Source of the DNA: Candidatus Zixiibacteriota bacterium
GTDB lineage: Bacteria; Zixibacteria; MSB-5A5; WJJR01; JAJRUJ01
Length of the DNA stretch: 64,000 bases
Direction: 5' to 3'
Assembly: GCA_020051695.1 (NCBI GenBank)
Contig: JAGVQM010000024.1
Span: 1-64,000 of the forward strand
The position numbers and the translations under genes were made by a program. Under the pieces are notes generated by a model. It did no database searches and was not told where the DNA came from. It saw only the letters and a list, made by a program, of their open reading frames with translations. Position 1 is the first letter of the stretch. Every line of letters begins with the position of its first letter. Shown piece after piece: positions 18,197 to 28,026 of this stretch.

Positions 18197-20491
18197 ATGA
18201 TAACCAAAGAAGAAGCACTACGCTACCACAGCCGCGGTCGCAAGGGGAAAATAGAAGTCAACCCCACGAAGCCGTGTGTCACGCAATTGGATTTATCGTT
18301 AGCTTACACGCCCGGCGTGGCTGAACCCTGCCGGGTCATCGAAAAAGACCCGGCGATGGTCTTCGAATACACCGCCCGGGGCAACCTCGTCGCCGTGGTC
18401 ACCAACGGCACCGCGGTGCTGGGGTTGGGTAATATCGGCCCCCTGGCCGGCAAGCCGGTGATGGAGGGCAAGGGTGTTCTGTTCAAACGGTTTGCCGACG
18501 TCGATGTGTTCGACATTGAACTGGACACGATGGATCCCGACGAAATCATTAATATCGTCAAGAAGATGGAGCCGACGTTCGGCGGCGTCAACCTCGAGGA
18601 CATCAAGGCGCCGGAATGTTTCTATATCGAACGCAAGCTCAAGGAAATCTGCGATATCCCCGTTTTTCATGACGACCAGCACGGCACCGCGATCATCTCC
18701 GGCGCGGCGCTGATCAACGCCTGTGAAATTACCGGCAAGGACATCGCCAAAATCAAGATCGTGTTCAACGGCGCCGGCGCGGCGGGGATTGCCTGCGCCA
18801 AGCACTACATGGCGCTTGGCGCCAAATTGGAAAACATCATCATGTGTGATTCCAAAGGCGTGATCTACCGGGGCCGTGAACAGGGGATGAACGAATATAA
18901 GGCGGAATTCGCCATCGAGACTAAAGACCGGACGCTGGCCGATGCCATGCGGGGCGCTGATGTCTTCTTAGGCGTTTCCGCCGCCGATGTAGTGACCGAG
19001 GATATGGTGCGTTCGATGCAGGATTCCCCGGTGCTTTTCGCCATGGCCAATCCCGATCCGGAAATTACCTATCCCCGGGCCAAGGCGGCACGGGCGAATG
19101 TGATCATGGCGACCGGCCGCTCGGACTATCCCAACCAGGTCAACAACGTGCTGGGTTTCCCGTTTATCTTTCGCGGCGCATTGGATGTGCGTGCCAGATC
19201 AATCAACGATGAAATGAAAGTGGCCGCGACGATGGCGCTGGCCGGACTGGCCAAGGAGCCGGTGCCCGAATCGGTCATCGCCGCGTATGGCGGCGTGCCG
19301 CTGAGTTTCGGCAGGGATTACATTATCCCCAAGCCGTTTGATTACCGCGTACTGTTGTGGGAAGCGCGGGCGGTGGCCGAAGCGGCGATGAAATCCGGTG
19401 TGGCGCGTTTGCAAATCGACCCCGAAGAATACACCGCGCAGCTGGAAGCCCGCCTCGGGCGTGCGCGGTCGGTGATGCGCGGGATCATCAGTTCCGCGCG
19501 CAATCATCCCAAGCGCATTGTGTTCCCCGAAGGGGAAAACCAGAAAATCCTCCGCGCGGCGTCCAGTATTCTGCGCGAAAAGATCGGCAAACCCGTCCTG
19601 CTGGGTGATACACAGATCATCAGAGAACGCGCCCGCGAACTGGATGTCGACCTGGAGGGCATCGAGTTGGTCGATCCCCGCAAGTCGGACAAGACCGAAA
19701 AGTATGCCGAGGAACTGCACAAGCTGCGCCGTTACCGGGGGATGACGATGCTCGATGCCCGGCGCAGTCTGGAATATTCTCAGTATTACGGGCTGATGAT
19801 GGTGCGGCAGGGTGATGCCGACGCGTTCGTTTCGGGCGCGACCTGGCATTATCCCGATGTGCTGCGGCCGGCGCTGCAGATTTTCCCCCGGAAGGACAAC
19901 GGCGACCGGATTGCCGGGATGAACCTTGTGCTGTTGAAAGACCGCGTGCTGTTCTTTGCCGACACCACGGTCAACATCAACCCGTCGGCCGAAGAACTGG
20001 CGCACATCACTGTCGCCTGCGCCAGACAAGTCAGCAAGTTCGGGATCACCCCGCGGGTAGCGATGCTCTCCTACAGCAATTTCGGCTCGGTGCAGGGGCC
20101 GTTGAATGAAAAAATCCGCCAGGCCATTGCCCTGGTGCGTAGGCTGCAGCCGAACCTGGAAATCGACGGCGAGATGCAAGCCGACACGGCGGTGACCGCC
20201 GACATCCTGAAAAACACCTACCCCTTCTCGAAATTGAAAGGGGAGGCCAACATCCTGATCTTCCCCGACCTGCAGTCCGGGAATATCGCGTACAAACTCA
20301 TCCAGCGGCTGGGCGGCGCGGAGATTATCGGCCCGCTGTTGATCGGGATGGCCAAGCCGATCCAGGTCTTGCAGGTCGGTTCGTATACTGTGCGTGATAT
20401 CGTCCATCTGGCGGCCTATGCGGCGATGGAAGCGCAGGGTGAATTCAAGGAAGAGATGTTCACCAAATCGATCAGCGACCAGGAGTTGTAA
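18197..20491 (+). CDS. maeB: NADP-dependent malic enzyme fused to phosphotransacetylase-like domain
   Basis: 764 residues in the MaeB layout. Residues 1 to about 430 are malic enzyme: [10 protein letters not shown] near the N-terminus, [18 protein letters not shown] with catalytic and metal residues, and the NADP-binding [13 protein letters not shown]. The C-terminal third is a PTA-like domain ([54 protein letters not shown]) that in known MaeB proteins is regulatory, binding acetyl-CoA, rather than catalytic. It decarboxylates malate to pyruvate with NADPH production. Well-placed GGAGGG before the ATG, and a strong terminator downstream; monocistronic. Confidence 0.95.
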   Translation: MITKEEALRYHSRGRKGKIEVNPTKPCVTQLDLSLAYTPGVAEPCRVIEKDPAMVFEYTARGNLVAVVTNGTAVLGLGNIGPLAGKPVMEGKGVLFKRFADVDVFDIELDTMDPDEIINIVKKMEPTFGGVNLEDIKAPECFYIERKLKEICDIPVFHDDQHGTAIISGAALINACEITGKDIAKIKIVFNGAGAAGIACAKHYMALGAKLENIIMCDSKGVIYRGREQGMNEYKAEFAIETKDRTLADAMRGADVFLGVSAADVVTEDMVRSMQDSPVLFAMANPDPEITYPRAKAARANVIMATGRSDYPNQVNNVLGFPFIFRGALDVRARSINDEMKVAATMALAGLAKEPVPESVIAAYGGVPLSFGRDYIIPKPFDYRVLLWEARAVAEAAMKSGVARLQIDPEEYTAQLEARLGRARSVMRGIISSARNHPKRIVFPEGENQKILRAASSILREKIGKPVLLGDTQIIRERARELDVDLEGIELVDPRKSDKTEKYAEELHKLRRYRGMTMLDARRSLEYSQYYGLMMVRQGDADAFVSGATWHYPDVLRPALQIFPRKDNGDRIAGMNLVLLKDRVLFFADTTVNINPSAEELAHITVACARQVSKFGITPRVAMLSYSNFGSVQGPLNEKIRQAIALVRRLQPNLEIDGEMQADTAVTADILKNTYPFSKLKGEANILIFPDLQSGNIAYKLIQRLGGAEIIGPLLIGMAKPIQVLQVGSYTVRDIVHLAAYAAMEAQGEFKEEMFTKSISDQEL

Positions 20492-20530
20492 TTTTCTTCG
20501 AACATTTTTTTCGAACAATCGCCGAACTAT

Positions 20531-20561
20531 CCCTCGCGGTCACTGATCGCGGGGGTTTTTT
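20531..20561 (+). terminator. Rho-independent terminator after maeB
   Basis: Arms CCCTCGCG (20531-20538) and CGCGGGGG (20548-20555) followed by six T residues. About 40 bases after the maeB stop. Confidence 0.85.
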
Positions 20562-20628
20562 ATTGGCGGGGTGGGAATATGATTGACTTTCAAACGATTG
20601 CATATACTCTTGGATATTCAGGTTGCCT

Positions 20629-20680
20629 CACGGCTTGCCGTGGGGTGGGACATGGTGCCGAACCCATTCGGGTGGGCACC
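20629..20680. repeat. Double palindrome, GC-rich interspersed repeat
   Basis: Two hairpins: CACGGC (20629-20634)/GCCGTG (20637-20642), and GGTGCC..ACCC (20654-20665)/GGGT..GGCACC (20670-20680). The outer GGTGCC/GGCACC is shared with the element at 8529-8630. No coding content. Confidence 0.6.
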
Positions 20681-20712
20681 CGTGCGTTGCAGATCCAAAT
20701 GGAGGGAGAGCG

Positions 20713-21249
20713 ATGATTGACTTCGTTCGCTTAAGCCGGGTCCGCCAATTCCATAATTTCTATTCCGTTCTACAGATATTTTGTCCAATCGTTATTAGCT
20801 TCGTTGTCATGCCTGTTCTCAATTCCACGATGGCTGAGGAGGTTACTCTTGAAAAGAGGCTGGCAAATGCAACCATTCTTAGGACCTTTGATACCAAAGG
20901 GGCATACATCCGCCATTTTGATGTAGCCAATAATGTTGTTGCCTTCACGCTACTGAAGAACGATTCCGTATTTGTCACTGTCTGTGACATAGACGGGAAG
21001 GAACTTTCTCATTTTGGACAGGCAGTGGATTCTAATGGACGCATCGAAGGTGCAGAATTGAGTCCCGACGGCAAAATCCTCATCATTCATAAATACCATG
21101 GACGGGTGGCCCACCATTTCATGGTGGGCTTGCAGCCGTTGCATTTCAAATGCGATAGTTATCCCGCACCGCGCAGATTATTCTTTTTAACTAATCCTCC
21201 ACTTTGGAGACCCAGCGCGGCGCCGAATCGATTGTCTGCCGGAGGATGA
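20713..21249 (+). pseudogene. Truncated secreted beta-propeller-like gene
   Basis: Begins well: GGAGGGAG then ATG 20713, and a signal-anchor like stretch (IFCPIVISFVVMPVL). The next 90 residues read like the first blade of a 6-bladed propeller (FDTKGAYIRHF, CDIDGKELSHFG, GAELSPDGKILIIHKY). At about 21105 the frame runs into a GC-rich palindrome and the rest (LQPLHFKCDSYPAPRRLFF onward) looks non-coding and overlaps the antisense DinB gene. Codon use of the good part is more AT-rich than its neighbours. I read it as the 5' remnant of a longer gene whose 3' part was lost. Confidence 0.55.
21109..21153. repeat. Palindromic repeat at the end of the truncated gene
   Basis: Perfect arms GCCCACCAT (21109-21117) and ATGGTGGGC (21121-21129), loop TTC, then a smaller hairpin GCATTT/AAATGC (21141-21153). 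The two-hairpin layout matches other repeats here. Confidence 0.65.
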
Positions 21250-21682
21250 GATTAAGCTGTGCGGCGTGGTGTTGCACGTGGCGCATACTGTATAACAATA
21301 ATTCGGCGACTGTGACCCCCGGGCGCAGCGATCCGCTGTCCCGGCCGACATCTTCGGCGGTCAATGCATTGATCTTCGCCCGGCATTTCTTGCGGCCATG
21401 TTCGAGATAGGCCAGCAGCTCATCTTTCGTGTACACGCGCTCGGGCAGCACGCCGGACGGGTCCAGTTCGCCTAACGTGAACGGCGCGGGGGGCGCGAAC
21501 CCGATATCTGTTTCCGACAGATAAAAATCGAGGAAAAAGATTGTGTGATAGGCAATATACCAATATGCCTGCCAATGCACACGATCGCCCCAGACACCGG
21601 CGGGACACTCGCGTATCGCATTTTCCAGCATCTTGATTGCGGCGCCGTACTGGCGGCGGATTATTTGTTTCCACACGTCCAT
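21191..21682 (-). CDS. DinB/YfiT-like putative metal-dependent protein
   Basis: 163-residue four-helix-bundle protein of the DinB superfamily. Histidines at the expected places are visible: AYHTIFFLDFYLS in helix 2 and MRHVQHHAAQLNLIL in the last core helix, which normally form a divalent-metal site. Family members include thiol transferases and DNA-damage-induced proteins of unknown action; this one cannot be placed further. ATG 21682 is preferred since GGGAGA lies just upstream. Its 3' end overlaps the antisense tail of the truncated gene. Confidence 0.78.
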   Translation of the reverse strand: MDVWKQIIRRQYGAAIKMLENAIRECPAGVWGDRVHWQAYWYIAYHTIFFLDFYLSETDIGFAPPAPFTLGELDPSGVLPERVYTKDELLAYLEHGRKKCRAKINALTAEDVGRDSGSLRPGVTVAELLLYSMRHVQHHAAQLNLILRQTIDSAPRWVSKVED

Positions 21683-21770
21683 GTTCAATCTCCCGTCCAC
21701 AATGCGTTACTGCCCGTGGTGCATGTTGTTTAGTAAGATTATCAATTTGCGCTGGTGAAGATTTGAACAA

Positions 21771-22298
21771 CTAGGCATCTTTCATTTGCGCTTGATATTC
21801 TTCCGCCAGCATCGACATCACCCGCAAGGAGGTGAAGATTTCGCCTTGTTTCACCGCGCCACGGTGGGTGCCCTCAAGTACGAAACCCTCCGAATTGTAC
21901 AAGGCAAAGGCCCGGTGATTATAATCCATTACCTCCAGCCACAAGCGGTGTTTGCCCAACAGAGTGAAGGTGTACTTTTTGATCAATTTCACTGTTTCCC
22001 GGCCATAGCGCCGGCCTTTTTCCGCGATGACGATCCGTTTGAATTCAATGCTCGAATCGGGGTTTTCCAGCCCGATGAGAATGACATAGCCGACAAGACG
22101 CCGCCCGGCAGTGGTCTCCACGATCACATGCGCAATATTGGGATCGGCGATTGCCGCGCGATGCAGTTCGATCGGCCAGTGCCGGATAAAACGGGAATTG
22201 TCCGTGCCGCGCTCCAGATTCAACACTGCTTCGAGGTCTTTCTCCTCGGTGCTGCGGAACGACAGTACGTCGGAGTGGATCATGGTCTTTCCGCACAT
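21771..22298 (-). CDS. GNAT family acetyltransferase, RimJ/RimL-like
   Basis: 175 residues. The pattern SFRSTEEKDLEAVLNLE at the start, the GYVILIGLENPDSSIEFKRIVI strand pair, GRRYGRETVKLI as acetyl-CoA loop, and LWLEVMDYNHRAFALYNSEGF with the conserved Asn/Tyr are typical of the Acetyltransf_3 (RimJ/RimL) group. AAAGGAA precedes ATG 22298; the upstream in-frame ATG at 22334 lacks a site. The acceptor amine is unknown. It lies about 90 bases upstream of the DinB gene on the same strand. Confidence 0.85.
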   Translation of the reverse strand: MCGKTMIHSDVLSFRSTEEKDLEAVLNLERGTDNSRFIRHWPIELHRAAIADPNIAHVIVETTAGRRLVGYVILIGLENPDSSIEFKRIVIAEKGRRYGRETVKLIKKYTFTLLGKHRLWLEVMDYNHRAFALYNSEGFVLEGTHRGAVKQGEIFTSLRVMSMLAEEYQAQMKDA

Positions 22299-22454
22299 AA
22301 TAATTCCTTTCCATGATACGGTACAATCCGGCACCCCGGATGTCTACAACGATCCCGGCGGCGGCGGGAGATTATTCGTTGCCTGGCCGGGCCGGAAGAA
22401 ACAAGCTGCGGATCAACACCCCAATCTTTGCTGAGAGATTGCGACAAAATGCAA

Positions 22455-22482
22455 TTGACAAATCGCCAGGATGACCTATATT
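22455..22482 (+). promoter_or_regulatory. Sigma-70 type promoter of the papain-like protease gene
   Basis: TTGACA (22455-22460), 16-base spacer and TATATT (22477-22482). About 65 bases before ATG 22549. The best match to consensus among the exoprotein genes. Confidence 0.65.
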
Positions 22483-22548
22483 TCCTGATAGTCGTTACTG
22501 AGAGTGGTACTAAGGTGTTGACCACAAAACCTTTACCTGCCAGGGGGT

Positions 22549-24987
22549 ATGATGAAAACCAACCGGTTTTTTCGAGTATCCTGTATTGCCGTCATTACCA
22601 TTTGTCTGGTCCCGGGAATATGCCTCGCCGATCCGCCGCTCACGTTTGACCTGCGCGATGTTGGCGGAACCGATTATGTGACAGCGGTTAAAAGCCAGTC
22701 CGGGGGTACCTGCTGGACCCATGGGACGATGGCGGCGATGGAGGGCAATCTCCTGATGACCGGCAATTGGACCACGGCCGGGGAAGCAGGCGAACCCAAT
22801 CTCGCCGAATACCATCTTGACTGGTGGAACGGGTTCAATCAACACAATAATGACGATCTTGATCCGCCTTCAGGATCGGGGTTGACCGTGCACGAGGGCG
22901 GTGATTACCGGGTGGCGTCGGCGTATCTTTCCCGTGGGGAGGGCGCGGTGCGTGATATCGACGGCCAATCGTATGCCACGGCGCCGGAACGCTATCTCCC
23001 GGGTTACCACTATTATTACGCGCGGAATATCGAGTGGTATACCGCCAAGCCGGACCTGGTCAATATTGATATCATAAAAAACAAGATCATGTCCGATGGT
23101 GTCGTGGGCACCTGTTTATGTTATGACGCATCGTTTATGAGTGGTGATTATGTCCATTACCAGCCGCCGACGGACCTTTTAGACCCCAACCACGCCGTGG
23201 CCCTGATCGGGTGGGATGATACGCTGACGACGCAGGCCCCCCTGCCGGGCGCGTGGCTGGTGAAAAACAGCTGGGGTACCGACTGGGGGTATGACGGGTA
23301 TTTCTGGATTTCCTATTATGACAAGCACTGCGCCCAGCATCCGGAAATGGGGGCGATTTCCTTCCAAAACGTCGAACCGCTGGCCTACCATCATATTTTC
23401 TACCATGATTATCACGGCTGGCGCGACACCAAAAACGACATCACTGAAGCATTCAATGCTTTCGTGGCGCCCTCCGACCAGACACTGCTGGCGGTGAGCT
23501 TTTTCACCGCCGCGAATTCCGTCACTTATACCGTGAGAATCTACGACACGTTTACCGGCGGCGTGTTGTCCGACGAACTGGCAGCGAAAACCGGGACCAT
23601 TGAATACATCGGACTGCACACCATCGATCTCGATTCTCCGGTTTTATTGACGGCCGGCCAGGATTTTTATATCTATGTCGAATTTTCCGCCGGAGGCCAT
23701 CCCTATGACTGCACTTCCGATGTGCCCGTATTACTCGGCGCGAAATATCTGACCATTGTCGAATCGCGGGCCAATCCGGGGGAGAGTTATTACCACGACG
23801 GTGTGGGGTGGGTGGATTTGACGACGTTCAACAGTACGGCGAATTTTTGTATCAAGGGGTTGGCTGCCGGGAACCCCCCGCTGAATATCCTGCTGCCTGA
23901 GGGTGTCCCGAGCATTGTGCCGCCCGGTGAGGCCACGACCATCCTAGTGCAGTTTGATGAGTGGTCCGATACGTATGTCCCGGGGTCCGGTCTGCTGCAT
24001 TATCGTTTTGACGGCGGTGGCTATCTGACCGTGCCGATCACGTCCGCGGGCGGCGGCTTGTTCAACGCCGTATTACCCGCGGCGCAGTGCACCGACGCCC
24101 CAGAGTACTATTTCAGCGCCGCCGGCGAGTTGTCCGGGACCAATTACTATCCGCTCGATGCTCCGGCGTCCACCTGTGTTTCGCGGGTCGGGACTTTGAG
24201 TTCAGTGTGGGCCGATAATTTTGAAGCGGCGCTTGGTTGGACCGTCACCTCCGGTGCAACTACAGGGAACTGGGAACGCGCCGACCCGCAGGAAGTCTAC
24301 TATGATGCCATCGGCGAGTATACCCAGCCCGGTGACGATCACACACCGGCCGGGACCCTCTGCTATGTGACCGGACCGTTGGCCGGGAGTGGTCCGGGTT
24401 CGTACGATGTGGATGGCGGACCGACCAGACTGACTTCCCCGGCACTCGATCTCGTCGGCAAAGATGCGCTGATCAGTTATTGGCGCTGGTTCCATATCAG
24501 CACGACCTGGGATGACAGTCTCCATGTTGAAATTTCCAATAACGGCGGTACCGACTGGGTCCGGGTAGAGTCGGTTGCCGACCGGGAAACATGGACACAT
24601 GTCGAATGGTGGGTGAGCAATTATGTTACTCCGACCGCCGACGTGAGGGTACGTTTCACCATCGGCGATGAAGATCCCGGGTCGTTGATTGAAGCGTTGA
24701 TCGATGATTTTTCGGTCGATGAACTGGTGTGTGAAGCGGGCTGTTATTGCGGCGTTAAGGGTGATGTGAACAATGACGGCAACTCGACGCCGCTGGACGT
24801 GACGTTCCTCGTGAATTATGTCTATAAGAGTCTGGACGGCCGCATTTATCCCGACGGTTGGGAGTGTCTCTACGACCTCGGCGATTTCGATTGTTCCGGT
24901 GGCGCACCAACCCCGCTGGACGTGACTTATCTGGTGAATTACGTGTACAAATCGCTGGATGCGATATGCGACGGCTGCAATCACTGA
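22549..24987 (+). CDS. Secreted papain-like (C1A) peptidase with dockerin
   Basis: 812 residues: signal peptide (FFRVSCIAVITICLVPGICLA), then a C1A peptidase with catalytic Cys55 in GGTCWTHG, His near 215 in NHAVALIGWDD and Asn near 240 in VKNSWGTDWGYDGYFWISY. There is little room for a propeptide before the catalytic domain. A lectin-like/DUF4082-type beta domain follows (FFTAANSVTYTVRIYDTF), then Ig-like and carbohydrate-binding-like segments (WTVTSGATTGNWERADP; DALISYWRWFH) and a dockerin pair (GDVNNDGNSTPLDVTFLVNYVYK; GDFDCSGGAPTPLDVTYLVNYVYK). Likely degrades or modifies extracellular protein. Own promoter and shared downstream terminator; second in-frame ATG at 22552. Confidence 0.92.
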   Translation: MMKTNRFFRVSCIAVITICLVPGICLADPPLTFDLRDVGGTDYVTAVKSQSGGTCWTHGTMAAMEGNLLMTGNWTTAGEAGEPNLAEYHLDWWNGFNQHNNDDLDPPSGSGLTVHEGGDYRVASAYLSRGEGAVRDIDGQSYATAPERYLPGYHYYYARNIEWYTAKPDLVNIDIIKNKIMSDGVVGTCLCYDASFMSGDYVHYQPPTDLLDPNHAVALIGWDDTLTTQAPLPGAWLVKNSWGTDWGYDGYFWISYYDKHCAQHPEMGAISFQNVEPLAYHHIFYHDYHGWRDTKNDITEAFNAFVAPSDQTLLAVSFFTAANSVTYTVRIYDTFTGGVLSDELAAKTGTIEYIGLHTIDLDSPVLLTAGQDFYIYVEFSAGGHPYDCTSDVPVLLGAKYLTIVESRANPGESYYHDGVGWVDLTTFNSTANFCIKGLAAGNPPLNILLPEGVPSIVPPGEATTILVQFDEWSDTYVPGSGLLHYRFDGGGYLTVPITSAGGGLFNAVLPAAQCTDAPEYYFSAAGELSGTNYYPLDAPASTCVSRVGTLSSVWADNFEAALGWTVTSGATTGNWERADPQEVYYDAIGEYTQPGDDHTPAGTLCYVTGPLAGSGPGSYDVDGGPTRLTSPALDLVGKDALISYWRWFHISTTWDDSLHVEISNNGGTDWVRVESVADRETWTHVEWWVSNYVTPTADVRVRFTIGDEDPGSLIEALIDDFSVDELVCEAGCYCGVKGDVNNDGNSTPLDVTFLVNYVYKSLDGRIYPDGWECLYDLGDFDCSGGAPTPLDVTYLVNYVYKSLDAICDGCNH

Positions 24988-25020
24988 TGCAGGCCGCCGA
25001 CACGGACTGACATTGAAAAA

Positions 25021-25048
25021 GGCCGGGAGTCAATGCTCCCGGCCTTTG
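25021..25048. terminator. Bidirectional terminator between convergent genes
   Basis: Arms GGCCGGGAG (25021-25029) and CTCCCGGCC (25036-25044), flanked by AAAAA on the left and TTT on the right, so it can serve both the protease gene and pyrG. Confidence 0.85.
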
Positions 25049-25074
25049 TTCTGCCGAGTTCGATCGTCAATACT

Positions 25075-26748
25075 CTACGACAATTTTCTCTCATTTTCCG
25101 GTTTGGTTACATTGCGTACCAGCCGTTTTTCCCGGTAGTCCACCGCGGCGCGGACAAACTCCCGGAACAACGGGTGCGCCTTGGTCGGGCGTGATTTCAA
25201 TTCCGGATGGAACTGCACGCCCACAAACCAAGGGTGCGCGGGCACCTCAATAATTTCCACCAGCCGTTCATCGGGCGATTGCCCGGCCACTTTCAGCCCC
25301 GCGGCTTCCAGTTGTTCGCGGAACTCGTTGTTGAACTCATAACGGTGGCGGTGGCGTTCGGAAACCTGCGTCTTGCCGTACGCGTGATATGACTTGCTCG
25401 ACGGGGTCAGCACACAGGGATATGCGCCCAGCCGCATGGTCCCGCCCATGTCGGTCACCGATTTCTGGTCGGCCATCAGACTGATCACGGGGTACGGCAG
25501 TTCGCGGTGAAATTCATGGGAGTGCGCGTCGGTTAGGTTGCACACGTTGCGGGCGAATTCAATGACCGCACACTGCATCCCGAGACAAATCCCCAAAAAT
25601 GGTATTTTATGTTCACGCACGAACCTGATCGCCTCGATTTTGCCTTCCACACCGCGTTCGCCGAATCCGCCGGGGATTAACAGGCCGTCAACACTATCCA
25701 GAAATTTCCCGGCGCCGTCGCGGCGGATATCCTCGGAAGAAATCCAGACCGTCTCCACCCGGCAGTCGTTTTCCACTCCGGCATGAACGAACGATTCGAT
25801 GATCGATTTGTAGGCATCGTGCAGATTGACATATTTTCCGACAATGGCGATGGTCACGTTTTTTGCCGGGTGCATGATTTTGGCCACCATTTTTTCCCAT
25901 GCGGCCAGTTCCGGCGGGGGGCAGGAAAGCCCCAGCTTGCTGCAAATTAAATCATCCAGACCCTGGCGGTTGAAGTGTAGGGGGACTTCATAAATCGATT
26001 CCACATCAATCGCCGAAATCACTGCGGCCGGGGGCACATTGCAAAATAAGCCGATCTTTTCTTTGACCGAGGCATCCAATGGTTCGGGGGAACGGCACAG
26101 CAGCACATCCGGCTGGATCCCGATTTCCCGCAATTGCTTGACTGAATGCTGGGTCGGTTTGGTTTTCAATTCGCCGGCCGAGGCAATATAGGGCACGAGG
26201 GTCAAGTGAATGAACAACGTGTTGCCGTCCCCGACTTCCAGGCGCATTTGCCGGATAGCTTCGAGGAAGGGCTGGCCTTCGATATCGCCGACCGTGCCGC
26301 CGATCTCGGTGATGATCACATCGACCTCGCCGTTTTTCGATTCGGCCATACGCAGACGGCTTTTGATTTCATTGGTGACGTGGGGGATGACCTGCACGGT
26401 CGCGCCGAGGTAATCACCCCGCCGCTCGCGCTGGATAATGGTTTCGTACACCCGGCCGGAGGTGACATTGTGCCGCTGGGCCAGGTTTTCCGACAAGAAC
26501 CGCTCGTAATGCCCCAGATCAAGGTCGGTCTCCGCGCCGTCATCCAGCACAAACACCTCACCGTGCTGGAAGGGATTCATCGTCCCCGGATCGACATTAA
26601 GGTAGGGGTCAAATTTTTGAATGGTCACCGACAGGCCGCGGCTTTTCAGCAATAAGCCGATCGACGCCGAGGCAATGCCCTTGCCCAGGGCTGAGACCAC
26701 CCCGCCGGTTACAAATATATATTTGCTCTGGTGTTTCGCTTCGCTCAC
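25075..26748 (-). CDS. pyrG: CTP synthase
   Basis: Converts UTP to CTP with glutamine nitrogen and ATP. The N-terminal synthetase domain starts with [17 protein letters not shown] and contains [26 protein letters not shown]; the class I glutamine amidotransferase half has GICLGMQ with the nucleophile and FHPE near the end. 557 residues is standard. It starts with GTG overlapping the kdsB stop (GTGA), with GAGGGGGG upstream. This kdsB-pyrG coupling makes sense, because KdsB consumes CTP. Confidence 0.97.
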   Translation of the reverse strand: MSEAKHQSKYIFVTGGVVSALGKGIASASIGLLLKSRGLSVTIQKFDPYLNVDPGTMNPFQHGEVFVLDDGAETDLDLGHYERFLSENLAQRHNVTSGRVYETIIQRERRGDYLGATVQVIPHVTNEIKSRLRMAESKNGEVDVIITEIGGTVGDIEGQPFLEAIRQMRLEVGDGNTLFIHLTLVPYIASAGELKTKPTQHSVKQLREIGIQPDVLLCRSPEPLDASVKEKIGLFCNVPPAAVISAIDVESIYEVPLHFNRQGLDDLICSKLGLSCPPPELAAWEKMVAKIMHPAKNVTIAIVGKYVNLHDAYKSIIESFVHAGVENDCRVETVWISSEDIRRDGAGKFLDSVDGLLIPGGFGERGVEGKIEAIRFVREHKIPFLGICLGMQCAVIEFARNVCNLTDAHSHEFHRELPYPVISLMADQKSVTDMGGTMRLGAYPCVLTPSSKSYHAYGKTQVSERHRHRYEFNNEFREQLEAAGLKVAGQSPDERLVEIIEVPAHPWFVGVQFHPELKSRPTKAHPLFREFVRAAVDYREKRLVRNVTKPENERKLS

Positions 26749-27536
26749 GGTTCCCCCCTCAGGCGCAGACGCTTGTTTTTTACCGACAATATAAGTTGGC
26801 GCAGATCGGCGGGCGTGTCAACGCCGATGGTCGCGCAGGTCGTCTGGAGTACGCGAATTTTGACGCCCCGTTCCAATAGCCGCAATTGTTCGAGGTTTTC
26901 GGCGGTCTCCAGCGGGGTTTTCCCGGCGGCCGCAAAAGCAAGCAGCGCCGCGCGGCGGAACGCATACATCCCGATATGGCCGAGATATGCAATCTTTTTC
27001 CGCCGGTCCCGGTCAAACGGGATCGCCGACCGCGAAAAATACAGGGCATCCCCTGCCCGGTCACATACGACCTTGACCAAATGCGGGTCGGCGATTTCGC
27101 GGGCACTTACCGGCCGGGCCAGGGTTGCGACTTCGATGCCTCTATTTTGCCGCAAGGCAGTTATCAAGCGGCTCAGCAGTTCCGGCCGGTCAAAAAACTC
27201 ATCCCCCTGCACGTTGACAATAATTCCGGCGTTGAGTTTCCGCACGACCGCCGCCACCCGGTCTGAACCGGAGCGCAGCCGGGGAGAGGTCAACTCCGCC
27301 CGCGCCCCGGCACGTTCGGCAGCAGCGTACACCCGCTGGTCGTCCGTGGCGACGATTATTTCGTCGACCGTTGGGGAACTGCGGCACACCGCGACTATCC
27401 GCTCGATCAGCGGCCGCCCGAAAACATCGGCCAAAACTTTCCCCGGAAACCGGGTGGAGGCCCAGCGCGCAGGGATGACGACCACCGCCTGATCCGTGCC
27501 GTGCCCGTCGCGTCCCATCAGTGCTTGCTTACTCAA
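26745..27536 (-). CDS. kdsB: 3-deoxy-manno-octulosonate cytidylyltransferase
   Basis: Activates Kdo as CMP-Kdo for lipid A core synthesis, implying an LPS-bearing outer membrane. Family marks: [18 protein letters not shown] at the start, the [11 protein letters not shown] segment, [11 protein letters not shown] with the catalytic region, and [15 protein letters not shown]. Length 263 by the TTG start at 27536; an ATG at 27518 is also possible and would shorten a nonconserved leader. Overlaps pyrG by four bases. Confidence 0.93.
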   Translation of the reverse strand: MSKQALMGRDGHGTDQAVVVIPARWASTRFPGKVLADVFGRPLIERIVAVCRSSPTVDEIIVATDDQRVYAAAERAGARAELTSPRLRSGSDRVAAVVRKLNAGIIVNVQGDEFFDRPELLSRLITALRQNRGIEVATLARPVSAREIADPHLVKVVCDRAGDALYFSRSAIPFDRDRRKKIAYLGHIGMYAFRRAALLAFAAAGKTPLETAENLEQLRLLERGVKIRVLQTTCATIGVDTPADLRQLILSVKNKRLRLRGEP

Positions 27537-28026
27537 TATCCTGCCCCGCCGTCAACCGGCCTGTCATGCGTTACTTTATCTCAAAGTGTAAAAGTTGTGG
27601 GTAATTAACGAATTACCCGTGGAACTCGAAATATGCCGATGACACCCAGCGCCAATGATGGGTAGCTGCGGTCTTCCCGGAGGCCATGCCGCGATTCCCG
27701 GCAACAGCGGGTAATCTTATCTGAAATTAGTTCGAGCCGGACAAGACGGGCCGTATATCTGAAATCCCCGGGATCAACCGCCATTAACTGCGCCTTTCGC
27801 TAGTCATCGTTCCCGGGATCGCAGTATATAAACACATGCCGGGGCTGTCAATCACCAAAACCGCGCGGGACCATTAAATTATTTGGAGGGCAGGGGCCGT
27901 TTGTCGGCCGGCCCGTTACTGAAGTATCCTATTGTATGATAATGTCTTGCAAATTTTCCGCGAAAAGAACTTAGCAGAATCCGCCTTGCAGCGTATGTTT
28001 CAGTTCGTGGAATAAAGGAGACACTG
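27537..28026. other. Intergenic region between divergent kdsB and M24 peptidase
   Basis: About 490 bases without a convincing gene. It holds a perfect inverted repeat at 27599-27618 and an AT-rich stretch near 27930 (TATGATAAT) that may be the -10 of the downstream gene. No RNA gene recognised. Confidence 0.45.
27599..27618. promoter_or_regulatory. Perfect 8-base inverted repeat, candidate operator
   Basis: GGGTAATT (27599-27606), spacer AACG, AATTACCC (27611-27618). It is AT-rich in the middle, unlike the GC-rich repeats, and sits about 63 bases upstream of the kdsB start, where a repressor dimer could act. No T-run follows, so a terminator is unlikely. Confidence 0.4.
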
